DNA of 55,868 bases from Streptomyces sp. ISL-94 (GCF_018614075.1 NZ_JAGGOZ010000071.1:1-55868); one strand, 5' to 3'. Positions 25,156 to 34,395 are shown, counted from the first letter of the stretch. The notes: generated from the sequence alone by a model not told the origin. Translations and numbers: made by a program.

Positions 25156-25219
25156 TGGTTCTCACCCCCCGCGCAAACCGCGCGCGGGGTACTGAAGGAA
25201 GACGAAAGGCGTAGGTCGA

Positions 25220-26512
25220 ATGATGCGTACGCGTCCGCTGAAGGTGGCGCTGCTGGGCTGTGGAGTGGTCGGCTCAGAGGTGGCGCGCATCATGACGACG
25301 CACGCCGACGACCTCGCCCAGAGGATCGGCGCGCCCGTCGAGCTCGCCGGTGTGGCCGTACGGCGGCCCTCCAAGGTGCGCGAGGGCATCGACTCCGCGC
25401 TCATCACCACCGATGCGACCGCCCTCCTCAAACGCGGCGACATCGACGTGGCCATCGAGGTCATCGGCGGCATCGAGCCGGCCCGCACGCTGATCACCAC
25501 CGCCTTCGAGAACGGCATCTCCGTCGTCTCCGCGAACAAGGCGCTCCTCGCCCAGGACGGCGCCGCGCTGCACGCCGCCGCCGAGACGCACGGGCTGGAC
25601 CTGTACTACGAGGCCGCCGTCGCCGGCGCCATCCCGCTGGTCCGCCCGATGCGCGAGTCCCTGGCGGGCGACAAGATCAACCGCGTCATGGGCATCGTCA
25701 ACGGCACGACGAACTTCATCCTCGACAAGATGGACTCCACCGGCGCCGGCTACCAGGAGGCGCTCGACGAGGCCACCGCCCTCGGGTACGCCGAGGCCGA
25801 CCCCACCGCCGATGTCGAGGGCTACGACGCCGCCGCCAAGGCCGCGATCCTGGCCGGCATCGCCTTCCACACCCGGGTCCGCCTCGACGACGTCTACCGC
25901 GAGGGCATGACGGAGGTCAGCGCGTCCGACTTCGCCTCCGCCAAGCGGATGGGCTGCACCATCAAGCTCCTGGCGATCCTGGAGCGCGCCGCCGACGGTG
26001 AGTCCGTCACCGCCCGCGTGCACCCTGCGATGATCCCGCTGAGCCACCCGCTCGCCTCCGTCCGCGAGGCGTACAACGCCGTCTTCGTCGAGGCGGAGGC
26101 CGCCGGGCGGCTCATGTTCTACGGGCCCGGCGCGGGCGGTTCGCCGACCGCGTCCGCGGTGCTCGGCGACCTCGTCGCCGTCTGCCGCAACAAGCTCGCC
26201 GAGGCAACGGGGCCGGGCGAGTCGGCGTACACCCAGCTGCCGGTCAGTGCCATGGGCGAGGTCGTCACCCGCTACCACATCAGCCTCGATGTGGCCGACA
26301 AGCCGGGCGTCCTCGCCCAGGTGGCGACGGTCTTCGCGGAGCACGGCGTGTCCATCGACACCGTCACCCAGCAGGGCAAGGACGGCGAGGCCTCCCTCGT
26401 CGTCGTCACTCACCGAGCGCTCGACGCCGCCCTCTCCGGGACCGTCGACGCGCTGCGGAAGCTGGACACCGTCCGCGGTGTCGCCAGCATCATGCGTGTT
26501 GAAGGGGAGTAA
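25220..26512 (+). CDS. hom: Homoserine dehydrogenase
   Basis: The product is 430 aa, reducing aspartate semialdehyde to homoserine with NAD(P)H, the branch point to threonine and methionine. The nucleotide-binding loop LGCGVVGSEV lies at about residues 12-21. VVSANKALLAQDG, MGIVNGTTNFIL and a catalytic-domain ADPTADVEGYDAAAKAAILA follow. A C-terminal ACT domain (about 350-430: HISLDVADKPGVLAQV) implies feedback control, usually by threonine. ATGATG leaves the exact first codon open by one residue. thrC starts 6 bp after the stop, so the two form an operon. Confidence 0.97.
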   Translation: MMRTRPLKVALLGCGVVGSEVARIMTTHADDLAQRIGAPVELAGVAVRRPSKVREGIDSALITTDATALLKRGDIDVAIEVIGGIEPARTLITTAFENGISVVSANKALLAQDGAALHAAAETHGLDLYYEAAVAGAIPLVRPMRESLAGDKINRVMGIVNGTTNFILDKMDSTGAGYQEALDEATALGYAEADPTADVEGYDAAAKAAILAGIAFHTRVRLDDVYREGMTEVSASDFASAKRMGCTIKLLAILERAADGESVTARVHPAMIPLSHPLASVREAYNAVFVEAEAAGRLMFYGPGAGGSPTASAVLGDLVAVCRNKLAEATGPGESAYTQLPVSAMGEVVTRYHISLDVADKPGVLAQVATVFAEHGVSIDTVTQQGKDGEASLVVVTHRALDAALSGTVDALRKLDTVRGVASIMRVEGE

Positions 26513-26518
26513 GGACCC

Positions 26519-27589
26519 ATGAGCAGCAATCGCACCCACCAGTGGCGCGGCATCATCGAGGAGTACCGGGACCGCCTGCCGGTGACGGACACGACTCCCG
26601 TGGTCACGCTCCGCGAGGGCGGCACTCCCCTCGTCCCCGCGCAGGTGCTCTCCGAGCGCACCGGCTGTGAGGTCCACCTGAAGGTCGAGGGGGCGAACCC
26701 CACCGGGTCCTTCAAGGACCGCGGTATGACCATGGCCATCACCCGGGCCAAGGAGGAAGGCGCCAAGGCGGTCATCTGCGCCTCCACCGGCAACACCTCG
26801 GCCTCCGCCGCCGCCTACGCGGTGCGCGCCGGGATGGTCTGCGCGGTGCTCGTGCCCCGCGGCAAGATCGCGCTCGGCAAGATGGGCCAGGCCCTGGTGC
26901 ACGGCGCCAAGATCCTCCAGGTGGACGGCAACTTCGACGACTGCCTGAACCTGGCCCGCGCACTGTCCGACAACTACCCGGTGGCGCTGGTCAATTCGGT
27001 CAACCCGGTCCGCATCGAGGGCCAGAAGACGGCCGCGTTCGAGATCGTCGACGCGCTCGGCGACGCCCCCGACATCCACGTGCTGCCCGTCGGCAACGCC
27101 GGCAACATCACCGCGTACTGGAAGGGCTTCAAGGAGTACAAGGCCGACGGCCTGGCCTCCCGTACGCCCCGCGTGTGGGGTTTCCAGGCCTCCGGTTCCG
27201 CGCCCATCGTGCGCGGCGAGGTCGTCAAGGAGCCGCACACCATCGCCACCGCGATCCGCATCGGCAACCCGGCCTCCTGGGACTACGCGCTGGCCGCGCG
27301 CGACGAGTCGGGCGGCTTCATCGACGAGGTGACGGACCGCCAGATCCTCGCCGCCTACCGGCTGTTGGCCGCGCAGGAGGGCGTCTTCGTCGAGCCCGCC
27401 TCGGCCGCCTCCGTGGCCGGCCTGCTCAAGGCCGCCGAGCTGGGCCTGGTCGACCCGGGCCAGAAGATCGTGTGCACCGTCACCGGCAACGGCCTGAAGG
27501 ACCCCGACTGGGCGATCGCCGGAGCTCCGCAGCCGGTGACCGTTCCGGTGGACGCCGAAGCCGCGGCCGTCCGCCTCGGCCTGGTCTGA
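26519..27589 (+). CDS. thrC: Threonine synthase
   Basis: The product is 356 aa, the PLP enzyme that converts O-phosphohomoserine to threonine. The PLP lysine is Lys66 in PTGSFKDRGM. The phosphate-binding GNAGNITAYWKG, the ICASTGNTSASAAAYA segment and the C-terminal TGNGLKDP are intact. It is the short, bacterial type I-like form. AAGGA precedes the ATG. A strong hairpin follows the stop, so thrB is likely transcribed separately despite being next in line. Confidence 0.97.
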   Translation: MSSNRTHQWRGIIEEYRDRLPVTDTTPVVTLREGGTPLVPAQVLSERTGCEVHLKVEGANPTGSFKDRGMTMAITRAKEEGAKAVICASTGNTSASAAAYAVRAGMVCAVLVPRGKIALGKMGQALVHGAKILQVDGNFDDCLNLARALSDNYPVALVNSVNPVRIEGQKTAAFEIVDALGDAPDIHVLPVGNAGNITAYWKGFKEYKADGLASRTPRVWGFQASGSAPIVRGEVVKEPHTIATAIRIGNPASWDYALAARDESGGFIDEVTDRQILAAYRLLAAQEGVFVEPASAASVAGLLKAAELGLVDPGQKIVCTVTGNGLKDPDWAIAGAPQPVTVPVDAEAAAVRLGLV

Positions 27590-27603
27590 CGCACCACCCG
27601 AGA

Positions 27604-27643
27604 GCCGGGTTCCGGAGGCCCGCAAGACCCTCCGGAACCCGGC
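27604..27643 (+). terminator. Terminator hairpin after thrC
   Basis: A perfect 15-bp stem, GCCGGGTTCCGGAGG paired with 27629-27643, with a 10-nt loop, starts 14 bp after the thrC stop. Confidence 0.85.
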
Positions 27644-27891
27644 AACTCACCCCGTACGAAGACAAAAGTGCGGCCGAAGGCCGCGGCACCCGCGACACGC
27701 ATCGTGCGCCTCCTGTGCGCCCTATGTCGCGAGAGAACCTTCCTTCGCTACGCTGTACTTACATCCGCCACCGCGCATATGACCGTGGTGCTGCCCCAAG
27801 GGCCTTCGGGTGTCGTACGTTCTCCAGTACATTCGCAGCGAGCCAGCGAAGAGCGAAGATCTCGCACAGTAACAAGGAGTGTCATCGGACG
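27644..27891. other. thrB leader and promoter region
   Basis: With the thrC terminator this makes a 302-bp gap without a gene. The section 27715-27850 is less GC-rich than the genes and must hold the thrB promoter. AAGGAG at 27873-27878 precedes the thrB ATG by 13 nt. I found no recognisable operator or riboswitch. Confidence 0.5.
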
Positions 27892-28818
27892 ATGGCCGGT
27901 CCAGCGTTCCGCGCCGCCGCCGTACGGGTGCGCGTCCCCGCCAGCAGTGCCAACCTCGGCCCGGGCTTCGATGCCTTCGGCCTGGCCCTGGGGCTCTACG
28001 ACGACGTCGTCGTCCGGGTGGCCGACTCCGGCCTGAACATCGACATCGCGGGCGAGGGCGCCGACACCCTCCCGCGGGACGAGAGCCACCTGCTCGTACG
28101 CTCCATGCGCACCGCCTTCGACCTGCTGGGCGGCCAGCCGCGCGGCCTCGAGGTCGTCTGCGCCAACCGCATCCCGCACGGCCGCGGCCTCGGCTCCTCC
28201 TCCGCCGCCATCTGCGCCGGCATCGTCGCCGCCCGCGCCGTGACCATAGGCGGAGAGGCCAAGCTCGACGACACGGCCCTCCTCGAGCTCGCCACCGAGA
28301 TCGAGGGACACCCCGACAACGTCGCCGCCTGTCTGCTCGGCGGCTTCACCCTGGCGTGGATGGACGGCGGCAGCGCCAAGGCGATCCGGATGGAGCCCGC
28401 CGATTCCATCGTTCCGGTGGTCTTCGTCCCCTCCAAGCCGGTCCTGACGGAGACCGCGCGCGGCCTGCTGCCGCGCAGCGTCCCGCACGTGGACGCGGCC
28501 GTCAACGCGGGCCGCGCGGGCCTGCTCGTGGAGGCCCTGACCAGGCGTCCCGAGTTCCTGCTGCCCGCCACCGAAGACCGGCTCCACCAGGAGTACCGGT
28601 CCCCGGCGATGCCCGAGAGCGTGGCACTCGTGGGCCGACTGCGGGCGGACGGCATCCCCGCGGTCATCTCCGGCGCGGGCCCCACGGTCCTGGCGCTGGT
28701 CGACAACGGCGCGGCCGACAAGGTCGCGCAGCTCGCGGGCGAGGGGTGGGCGGCCAACCGGCTCGCGCTCGACGCCGCGGGCGCGAGCGTACTTCCGCTG
28801 GGCACCCAGGGCGGCTGA
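27892..28818 (+). CDS. thrB: Homoserine kinase
   Basis: The product is 308 aa of the GHMP kinase family, phosphorylating homoserine for threonine synthase. The three GHMP motifs are present: VRVPASSANLGPGFDAFG at the N-terminus, the ATP-binding PHGRGLGSSSAA, and the C-terminal ISGAGPTVLAL. The ATG at 27892 is the family start; the open frame continues far upstream into thrC only because of codon bias. The unit is separated from thrC by a terminator and followed by its own hairpin. Confidence 0.97.
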   Translation: MAGPAFRAAAVRVRVPASSANLGPGFDAFGLALGLYDDVVVRVADSGLNIDIAGEGADTLPRDESHLLVRSMRTAFDLLGGQPRGLEVVCANRIPHGRGLGSSSAAICAGIVAARAVTIGGEAKLDDTALLELATEIEGHPDNVAACLLGGFTLAWMDGGSAKAIRMEPADSIVPVVFVPSKPVLTETARGLLPRSVPHVDAAVNAGRAGLLVEALTRRPEFLLPATEDRLHQEYRSPAMPESVALVGRLRADGIPAVISGAGPTVLALVDNGAADKVAQLAGEGWAANRLALDAAGASVLPLGTQGG

Positions 28819-29246
28819 GCCCGGGCCGGTCAGGAGCGGGCGGCCAGGGCAGGCCGCCCGCGCGGAAGGGCGCGATTGCCGGTGATCGAGAGGGGGAATG
28901 TCTGTTGGATCCGGTAGTGTTAACCTCAAGTGCGTATCCGAAGCCGCCATGGCTCGGTGCTCAGCGTCCCCATTCGGGACCACATTTCTTCCGGGAGCCT
29001 CCCCGACTGCTTTGATCACTTCCAGCAGTTTCGAGCACGCTCCGGAATCGGCGTGACATTCCCACGCTTCCAGCTCGGGGGCTTCTCGCCGGAACCACCC
29101 ATGCACGTATCTCTCCGCCGTATCTCTACCGGCGGACCACCGCCCCGGCTGCAGTCCATGACCCCTCAGGACATCGACTGTTGTCGGACAGCACAACCGG
29201 TCGCCGAGCCAGACAGGCCGACGTCCGCTCCAGGGAAGGACCCTTC
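28819..29246. promoter_or_regulatory. rho leader region, 428 bp, with thrB terminator and possible leader ORF
   Basis: A hairpin at 28836-28861 (10-bp stem GCGGGCGGCC, 6-nt loop) ends thrB. A TAGTGT -10-like box lies at 28915-28920, so transcription could start near 28927. From the GTG at 28930 an open frame of 106 codons runs to a TGA at 29248-29250, which overlaps the rho GTG at 29247 by 4 bp. Its third-position GC is clearly lower than in flanking genes, so coding is doubtful. The long leader fits autoregulation of rho, as known in other bacteria. Confidence 0.5.
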
Positions 29247-31430
29247 GTGAGCGACACCACCGATCTGATGGGCGCTGCCGACACCACTGTCGACGCCAGT
29301 GCCCCCGCCGCGGGCGCCGCGCCCAAGCGCCGCCGCACCGGCACCGGCCTCGACGGCATGGTCCTGGCCGAGCTGCAGCAGGTCGCGTCGGGCCTCGGCA
29401 TCAGGGGCACCGCGCGGATGCGCAAGAGCCAGCTGATCGAGGTCATCAAGGAGGCGCAGGCGGGTGGCGGCAGTGCCCCCAAGGCCGCGTCCTCCACCGC
29501 GGGCGCCGCCGACACCGCCGAGGCCAAGCCGAAGCGCCGTGCCACCAGCAAGGCCCGTACGGGCGAGGCCGCCGTCGAGGCGCCCGCCGAGAAGCCTGCC
29601 GCGCAGGCCCAGATCGAGATCCCCGGGCAGCCGGCTGGGGGCCCCTCCCGCGTGAGCGAAGCCGAGCGTGGGGGAGACGACGCCCCGGTCGGCGAGCGCC
29701 GCCGCCGTCGGGCCACCGCCCCCTCCGGCAGCCCGGAGGCCTCGGCCCCCGCCGCCGCCGTGCAGGTCGAGCAGAAGACCGAGACCGTCACCGTCGCCCC
29801 GCAGGCCGACGCCAAGGCGGAAGCGGCCACCGCCGTCTCCGCCCCGGCGCAGGGCCAGGACGGCGAGGGCCGCGGCCGTCGCGACCGCCGTGACCGCGGC
29901 GACCGTGCCGAGCGCGGGGACCGCCAGCGCGACCGCCGTGACCGTGGTGCCAAGGCCGACGACCAGGGCCAAGGCGGCCAGGGTCAGGGCGGCCAGGGCG
30001 GTCAGGGCCAGGGCGCGCAGGGCGGCCAGGGTCAGGGTGCGCCGGCCGTCCAGGGCCAGGGCGGCGGTCGTCAGGACCGTCAGGACCGTCAAGACCGTCA
30101 GCAGCAGGGCGGCCGTCAGGACCGCCAGCAGCAGGGCCAGCAGGGGCGTCAGGACCGCCAGGACACCGGTCCGCAGGACGACTTCGACGACGAGGGCGGC
30201 CGTCGCGGCCGTCGCGGCCGCTACCGCGACCGCCGGGGCCGTCGCGGCCGCGACGAGTTCGCCCCGACCGAGCAGCCGGTCGCCGACGACGACGTCCTGA
30301 TCCCCGTCGCGGGCATCCTCGACATCCTCGACAACTACGCGTTCATCCGGACCTCGGGCTACCTGCCCGGCCCCAACGACGTGTACGTCTCCCTCGCCCA
30401 GGTCCGCAAGGCAGGCCTGCGCAAGGGCGACCACACCACCGGTGCCGTGCGCCAGCCCAAGGACGGCGAGCGTCGCGAGAAGTTCAACGCCCTGGTGCGG
30501 CTGGACTCGGTGAACGGCATGGCGCCCGAATCCGGGCGCGGCCGACCGGAGTTCCAGAAGCTGACCCCGCTCTACCCGCAGGACCGGCTCCGTCTGGAGA
30601 CCGACCCGGGCGTGCTGACGACCCGCATCATCGACCTCGTGTCGCCGATCGGCAAGGGCCAGCGCGGCCTGATCGTGGCCCCGCCGAAGACCGGCAAGAC
30701 CATGATCATGCAGGCGATCGCCAACGCGATCACCGTCAACAACCCCGAGTGCCACCTGATGGTCGTCCTGGTCGACGAGCGTCCGGAAGAGGTCACCGAC
30801 ATGCAGCGGTCGGTCAAGGGCGAGGTCATCTCCTCGACCTTCGACCGCCCGGCCGAGGACCACACCACCGTCGCCGAGCTGGCCATCGAGCGCGCCAAGC
30901 GTCTCGTCGAGCTGGGTCACGACGTGGTCGTCCTGCTGGACTCCATCACCCGTCTGGGCCGCGCGTACAACCTCGCGGCGCCCGCCTCCGGCCGCATCCT
31001 GTCCGGCGGTGTCGACTCGACCGCGCTGTACCCGCCGAAGCGCTTCTTCGGTGCCGCGCGCAACATCGAGGACGGCGGCTCGCTGACCATCCTGGCCACC
31101 GCGCTGGTCGACACCGGCTCGCGCATGGACGAGGTGATCTTCGAGGAGTTCAAGGGCACCGGCAACATGGAGCTCAAGCTCGACCGCAAGCTCGCCGACA
31201 AGCGCATCTTCCCGGCTGTCGACGTCGACCCGTCGGGCACCCGCAAGGAGGAGATCCTCCTCAACGCGGAGGAGCTCGCCATCGTCTGGAAGCTGCGCCG
31301 GGTGCTGCACGCGCTCGACTCGCAGCAGGCGATCGAGCTGCTTCTCGACAAGATGAAGCAGACGAAGTCGAACGCCGAGTTCCTGATGCAGATCGCGAAG
31401 ACGACCCCGTCGGGCAAGAACGACGACTGA
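29247..31430 (+). CDS. rho: Transcription termination factor Rho with Arg/Gly/Gln-rich insertion
   Basis: The product is 727 aa, against about 420 in E. coli. The GTG at 29247 has AAGGA 7 nt upstream. Order of domains: a helical Rho_N (about 35-72, LAELQQVASGLGIRG), an acidic/basic linker, a low-complexity Arg-Asp-Gly-Gln insertion (about 205-340), the cold-shock RNA-binding domain (GILDILDNYAFIRTSGYLP), and the RecA-like ATPase with P-loop APPKTGKT (478-485, Lys484), VLVDERPEEVTDM and the Q/R loops (LLDSITRLGRAYN). Actinobacterial Rho proteins share such insertions, which bind RNA and shift termination sites. A 42-bp repeat element is inserted in frame at 29635-29676. Confidence 0.97.
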   Translation: MSDTTDLMGAADTTVDASAPAAGAAPKRRRTGTGLDGMVLAELQQVASGLGIRGTARMRKSQLIEVIKEAQAGGGSAPKAASSTAGAADTAEAKPKRRATSKARTGEAAVEAPAEKPAAQAQIEIPGQPAGGPSRVSEAERGGDDAPVGERRRRRATAPSGSPEASAPAAAVQVEQKTETVTVAPQADAKAEAATAVSAPAQGQDGEGRGRRDRRDRGDRAERGDRQRDRRDRGAKADDQGQGGQGQGGQGGQGQGAQGGQGQGAPAVQGQGGGRQDRQDRQDRQQQGGRQDRQQQGQQGRQDRQDTGPQDDFDDEGGRRGRRGRYRDRRGRRGRDEFAPTEQPVADDDVLIPVAGILDILDNYAFIRTSGYLPGPNDVYVSLAQVRKAGLRKGDHTTGAVRQPKDGERREKFNALVRLDSVNGMAPESGRGRPEFQKLTPLYPQDRLRLETDPGVLTTRIIDLVSPIGKGQRGLIVAPPKTGKTMIMQAIANAITVNNPECHLMVVLVDERPEEVTDMQRSVKGEVISSTFDRPAEDHTTVAELAIERAKRLVELGHDVVVLLDSITRLGRAYNLAAPASGRILSGGVDSTALYPPKRFFGAARNIEDGGSLTILATALVDTGSRMDEVIFEEFKGTGNMELKLDRKLADKRIFPAVDVDPSGTRKEEILLNAEELAIVWKLRRVLHALDSQQAIELLLDKMKQTKSNAEFLMQIAKTTPSGKNDD
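29635..29676. repeat. In-frame 42-bp hairpin repeat inside rho
   Basis: The segment starts CTGGGGGCCCCTCCCGCG and ends GCCGAGCGTGGGGGAG, with CTCCC facing GGGAG across the unit. It resembles a palindromic element commonly seen between Streptomyces genes. Its length is a multiple of three, so the frame is kept; it adds the peptide GGPSRVSEAERGG or similar to the linker before the Arg/Gly-rich region. Confidence 0.5.
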
Positions 31431-31449
31431 CGGTAGTCCCCGGCATCAC

Positions 31450-31489
31450 CACAGCCGCCCCCGCCGCACCCGCGGCGGGGGCGGCTGTG
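31450..31489 (+). terminator. Terminator hairpin after rho
   Basis: A perfect 18-bp stem, CACAGCCGCCCCCGCCGC paired with 31472-31489 across a 4-nt loop, lies 20 bp after the rho stop. Confidence 0.92.
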
Positions 31490-31708
31490 CTCTTGCGCAC
31501 ACGGCGGCTCCGGATGAGCCCTTCCCCTCCGTACGGAATCCGGTGGCAAAACCCCAGGTGGATGGGTCATGACGCAGCGCTCATCCCGGAAGGGGCGCGC
31601 TTTCGCACAGGTCGGGGGGCCGCGCCGGCCGTGGAACCCTGGAACGCGTTCCCCCGTCTGTGTCAGCAGACGCTGAGCACCGGGAACGGACCCAGGACTG
31701 AGGAGAGC

Positions 31709-32809
31709 ATGAGCGAGGAGAGCAACGGCCGCGGCCGGCGAGCCGCGGGCCGGCGCCGACGGAAACCGCCGGCGCGCCGCAGAGCCCTCGTCATCGCCGC
31801 GTGGAGCGCAGCGGGCGTGGTGCTGCTCGGCGGGGCGGGCCTCGGCTACTTCTACGTCAAGTTCAACGGCAACCTGAAGACCGTCGACATCGACCAGGCG
31901 CTCGGCACCGACCGCCCGCAGAACGTGGACAACGGCTCGATGGACATCCTCGTCCTCGGCTCCGACTCCCGCGGCGGCGCCAACGGCGAATACGGCCAGG
32001 ACGACGGCGGCTCCGCGCGCTCCGACACCGCGATGATCATCCACCTGTACGAGGGCCACAAGAAGGCCGGCGTGGTGTCGATACCCCGCGACACCATGGT
32101 CCCGCGGCCTTCCTGCGCGCTGCCCAACGGCAAGACCGACCCCGGCGGCTCGCGCACCCAGTTCAACGAGGCCTTCACGATCGGCGGGGCCGCCTGTGCG
32201 GTCAAGACCGTCGAGAAGATGTCGGGGATCCGCATGGACCACTACATCGAGGTCGACTTCACCGGCTTCAAGAAGATCATCGACACCCTCGGCGGCGTCG
32301 AGGTGACCACGACCAAGCCGATCAAGGACGGGGCCAGCCATCTCGACCTCGCCGCCGGCCCCAACAAGCTCAACGGCGAGCAGGCCCTCGGCCTCGTCCG
32401 CACCCGCAAGAGTGTCGGCGACGGCAGCGACCTGGGCCGAATACAGCTCCAGCAGGCCTTCATCAAGGCACTGATCAAGCAGGTCAAGAGCATCGGGCTG
32501 TTCGACAGCCCCAAGAGGCTGCTCGACCTCGCCGACAACGCGACCAAGGCGATCACCACCGACAAGGCGCTCGGTGACGTGAAATCCCTCATGGGCTTCG
32601 CCCAGGGCCTCCAGGGCATCGACGCCAAGGACATGCAGATGATCACGCTCCCGGTCACCACCGACGCCCGTGACAGCAACCGCGTCGCCCCGCTGGCCAA
32701 GGAGTCCACGATGGTCTGGAGCGCCCTGCTGGCCGACCAGCCGATCCCTGCCGAGGCCACCGTGAATTCGAGCGGCGACAAGAGCACCGCGGGCTCGATC
32801 GTCCAATGA
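31709..32809 (+). CDS. LytR-CpsA-Psr (LCP) family cell-wall ligase
   Basis: The product is 366 aa from the ATG at 31709, with GAGGAGAG directly before it. A basic cytoplasmic N-terminus (GRRRRKPPARRRA) and one membrane helix (about 27-50) anchor the extracellular LCP domain. That domain has the family motifs DILVLGSDSRGG, SDTAMIIHL, VVSIPRDTMVP with the phosphate-binding Arg, and the SDLGRIQLQQAFIKAL helix. LCP proteins transfer undecaprenyl-linked glycopolymers onto peptidoglycan. WecA, which starts such lipid-linked glycans, is encoded 5 kb downstream. Confidence 0.95.
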   Translation: MSEESNGRGRRAAGRRRRKPPARRRALVIAAWSAAGVVLLGGAGLGYFYVKFNGNLKTVDIDQALGTDRPQNVDNGSMDILVLGSDSRGGANGEYGQDDGGSARSDTAMIIHLYEGHKKAGVVSIPRDTMVPRPSCALPNGKTDPGGSRTQFNEAFTIGGAACAVKTVEKMSGIRMDHYIEVDFTGFKKIIDTLGGVEVTTTKPIKDGASHLDLAAGPNKLNGEQALGLVRTRKSVGDGSDLGRIQLQQAFIKALIKQVKSIGLFDSPKRLLDLADNATKAITTDKALGDVKSLMGFAQGLQGIDAKDMQMITLPVTTDARDSNRVAPLAKESTMVWSALLADQPIPAEATVNSSGDKSTAGSIVQ

Positions 32810-32866
32810 GGACCCGCGCGGAATAGATGCCGGCCCCGCTCCGTTGAGGGAGGCGTCCTCAGAATT

Positions 32867-32894
32867 TTGACAGGCAGCCCCGTCCTGGCAGACT
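32867..32894 (+). promoter_or_regulatory. Candidate promoter of rpmE
   Basis: A consensus -35 TTGACA (32867-32872) is followed after 16 bp by CAGACT (32889-32894). Transcription from about 32901 would leave a 70-nt leader before rpmE. Confidence 0.55.
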
Positions 32895-32970
32895 GGTCTG
32901 TCGGCCCCGGTTCACGCAGCGCGCAATTCGGCTCCTGCGACCCGGCGCCCTCCCGAATCTAGGAGACACC

Positions 32971-33189
32971 TTGAAGAGCGAGATCCACCCCGAGTACGTC
33001 GAGACCCAGGTCAGCTGCACCTGTGGCGCGTCGTTCACCACCCGCTCCACGCTGACCAACGGCTCCATCCGTGCCGAGGTCTGCTCCGAGTGCCACCCGT
33101 TCTACACGGGCAAGCAGAAGATCCTCGACACCGGTGGCCGCGTGGCCCGCTTCGAGGCTCGCTTCGGCAAGGGTGCGGCCAAGAAGTAG
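32971..33189 (+). CDS. rpmE: 50S ribosomal protein L31, zinc-binding (C+) form
   Basis: The product is 72 aa, normal for L31. The start is TTG, with AGGAG 8 nt upstream; no other start fits the family. The N-terminus KSEIHPEY is canonical. Four cysteines in CTC...CSEC (about residues 16, 18, 38 and 41) form the zinc site, making this the zinc-dependent paralogue that can be exchanged for a zinc-free L31 under zinc limitation. A long hairpin follows, so prfA is likely separate. Confidence 0.97.
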   Translation: MKSEIHPEYVETQVSCTCGASFTTRSTLTNGSIRAEVCSECHPFYTGKQKILDTGGRVARFEARFGKGAAKK

Positions 33190-33197
33190 CGCGACCC

Positions 33198-33252
33198 AGG
33201 CGCCGGTCACCGGCCGCTCCCTGTCCATACGGGGGTGGCCGGACCGGCGCCT
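33198..33252 (+). terminator. Terminator after rpmE
   Basis: AGGCGCCGGTC (33198-33208) pairs perfectly with 33242-33252. An inner CGGCC/GGCCG stem extends the structure, and TTTGTC follows. It lies just after the rpmE stop. Confidence 0.75.
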
Positions 33253-33315
33253 TTGTCGTCGTCCAGCCCGTTGCCCAAGCCCGTTTTTTCGTACTTTTCA
33301 CCACAGGAGCCCCCG

Positions 33316-34395
33316 ATGTTCGAGGCGGTCGAGGAACTGATCGGCGAGCACGCCGATCTTGAGAAGAAGCTCGCCGACCCTTCGGTCCACTCGGATCAGG
33401 CCAACGCGCGCAAGCTGAACAAGCGCTACGCGGAGCTGACGCCGATCGTCGCGACCTTCCGCGCCTGGAAGCAGTCCGCCGAGGACATCGAGACGGCCAA
33501 GGAGTACGCGGCCGTCGACCCCGACTTCGCAGCCGAGGTCAAGGAGCTGACAGCGGAGCGCGAGGAGCTCACCGAGAAGCTCCGCCTGCTGCTGGTCCCG
33601 CGCGACCCCAGCGACGACAAGGACGTGCTCCTCGAGGTCAAGGCGGGCGCGGGCGGCGACGAGTCGGCGCTGTTCGCCGGCGACCTGCTGCGCATGTACC
33701 TGCGCTACGCCGAGCGCGTGGGCTGGAAGACCGAGATCATCGACGCCACCGAGTCCGAGCTCGGCGGCTACAAGGACGTCCAGGTCTCCGTCCGCACCAA
33801 GGGCGGCAACGGCGCCACCGAGCCCGGCCAGGGCGTGTGGGCCCGCCTGAAGTACGAGGGCGGCGTGCACCGCGTCCAGCGGGTTCCGGCCACCGAGTCC
33901 CAGGGCCGCATCCACACCTCCGCCGCCGGCGTGCTCGTCACCCCGGAGGCCGAGGAGGTCGAGGTCGAGATCAACATGAACGACCTCCGCATCGACGTGT
34001 ACCGCTCGTCGGGCCCCGGCGGCCAGTCCGTCAACACCACCGACTCGGCCGTGCGCATCACGCACCTGCCCACCGGTGTGGTCGCCTCCTGCCAGAACGA
34101 GAAGAGCCAGCTCCAGAACAAGGAGCAGGCCATGCGCATCCTGCGCTCGCGCCTGCTGGCCGCCGCGCAGGAAGCCGCCGAGCAGGAGGCCTCCGACGTG
34201 CGCCGCAGCCAGGTGCGCAGCGTGGACCGGTCCGAGAAGATCCGCACGTACAACTACCCGGAAAACCGGATCTCGGACCACCGGACCGGATTCAAGGCGT
34301 ACAACTTGGACCAGGTGCTCGACGGCGACCTCGACGCGGTCATCCAGGCCTGTGTCGACACGGACTCCGCCGCGAAGCTCGCGGCCGCGCACTGA
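33316..34395 (+). CDS. prfA: Peptide chain release factor 1
   Basis: The product is 359 aa from the ATG at 33316 (AGGAG upstream); the open frame upstream is not conserved in the family. The stop-codon reading tripeptide PAT is at 191-193 (Pro-x-Thr, the RF1 form reading UAA and UAG). The catalytic GGQ is at 235-237 in GPGGQSVN. prmC, whose product methylates this Gln, starts 45 bp after the stop, the usual pairing. Confidence 0.97.
   Translation: MFEAVEELIGEHADLEKKLADPSVHSDQANARKLNKRYAELTPIVATFRAWKQSAEDIETAKEYAAVDPDFAAEVKELTAEREELTEKLRLLLVPRDPSDDKDVLLEVKAGAGGDESALFAGDLLRMYLRYAERVGWKTEIIDATESELGGYKDVQVSVRTKGGNGATEPGQGVWARLKYEGGVHRVQRVPATESQGRIHTSAAGVLVTPEAEEVEVEINMNDLRIDVYRSSGPGGQSVNTTDSAVRITHLPTGVVASCQNEKSQLQNKEQAMRILRSRLLAAAQEAAEQEASDVRRSQVRSVDRSEKIRTYNYPENRISDHRTGFKAYNLDQVLDGDLDAVIQACVDTDSAAKLAAAH

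Noticed and set aside
25064..25219. Lysine riboswitch, T-box or attenuator before hom
   Set aside because: There is no lysine-riboswitch core, no T-box sequence and no leader peptide rich in Thr or Ile. Only simple inverted repeats are present.
29857..30270. Tandem repeats in rho as a CRISPR or minisatellite
   Set aside because: The repeats are irregular codon-level runs of Arg, Asp, Gln and Gly typical of actinobacterial Rho, with no constant spacer.
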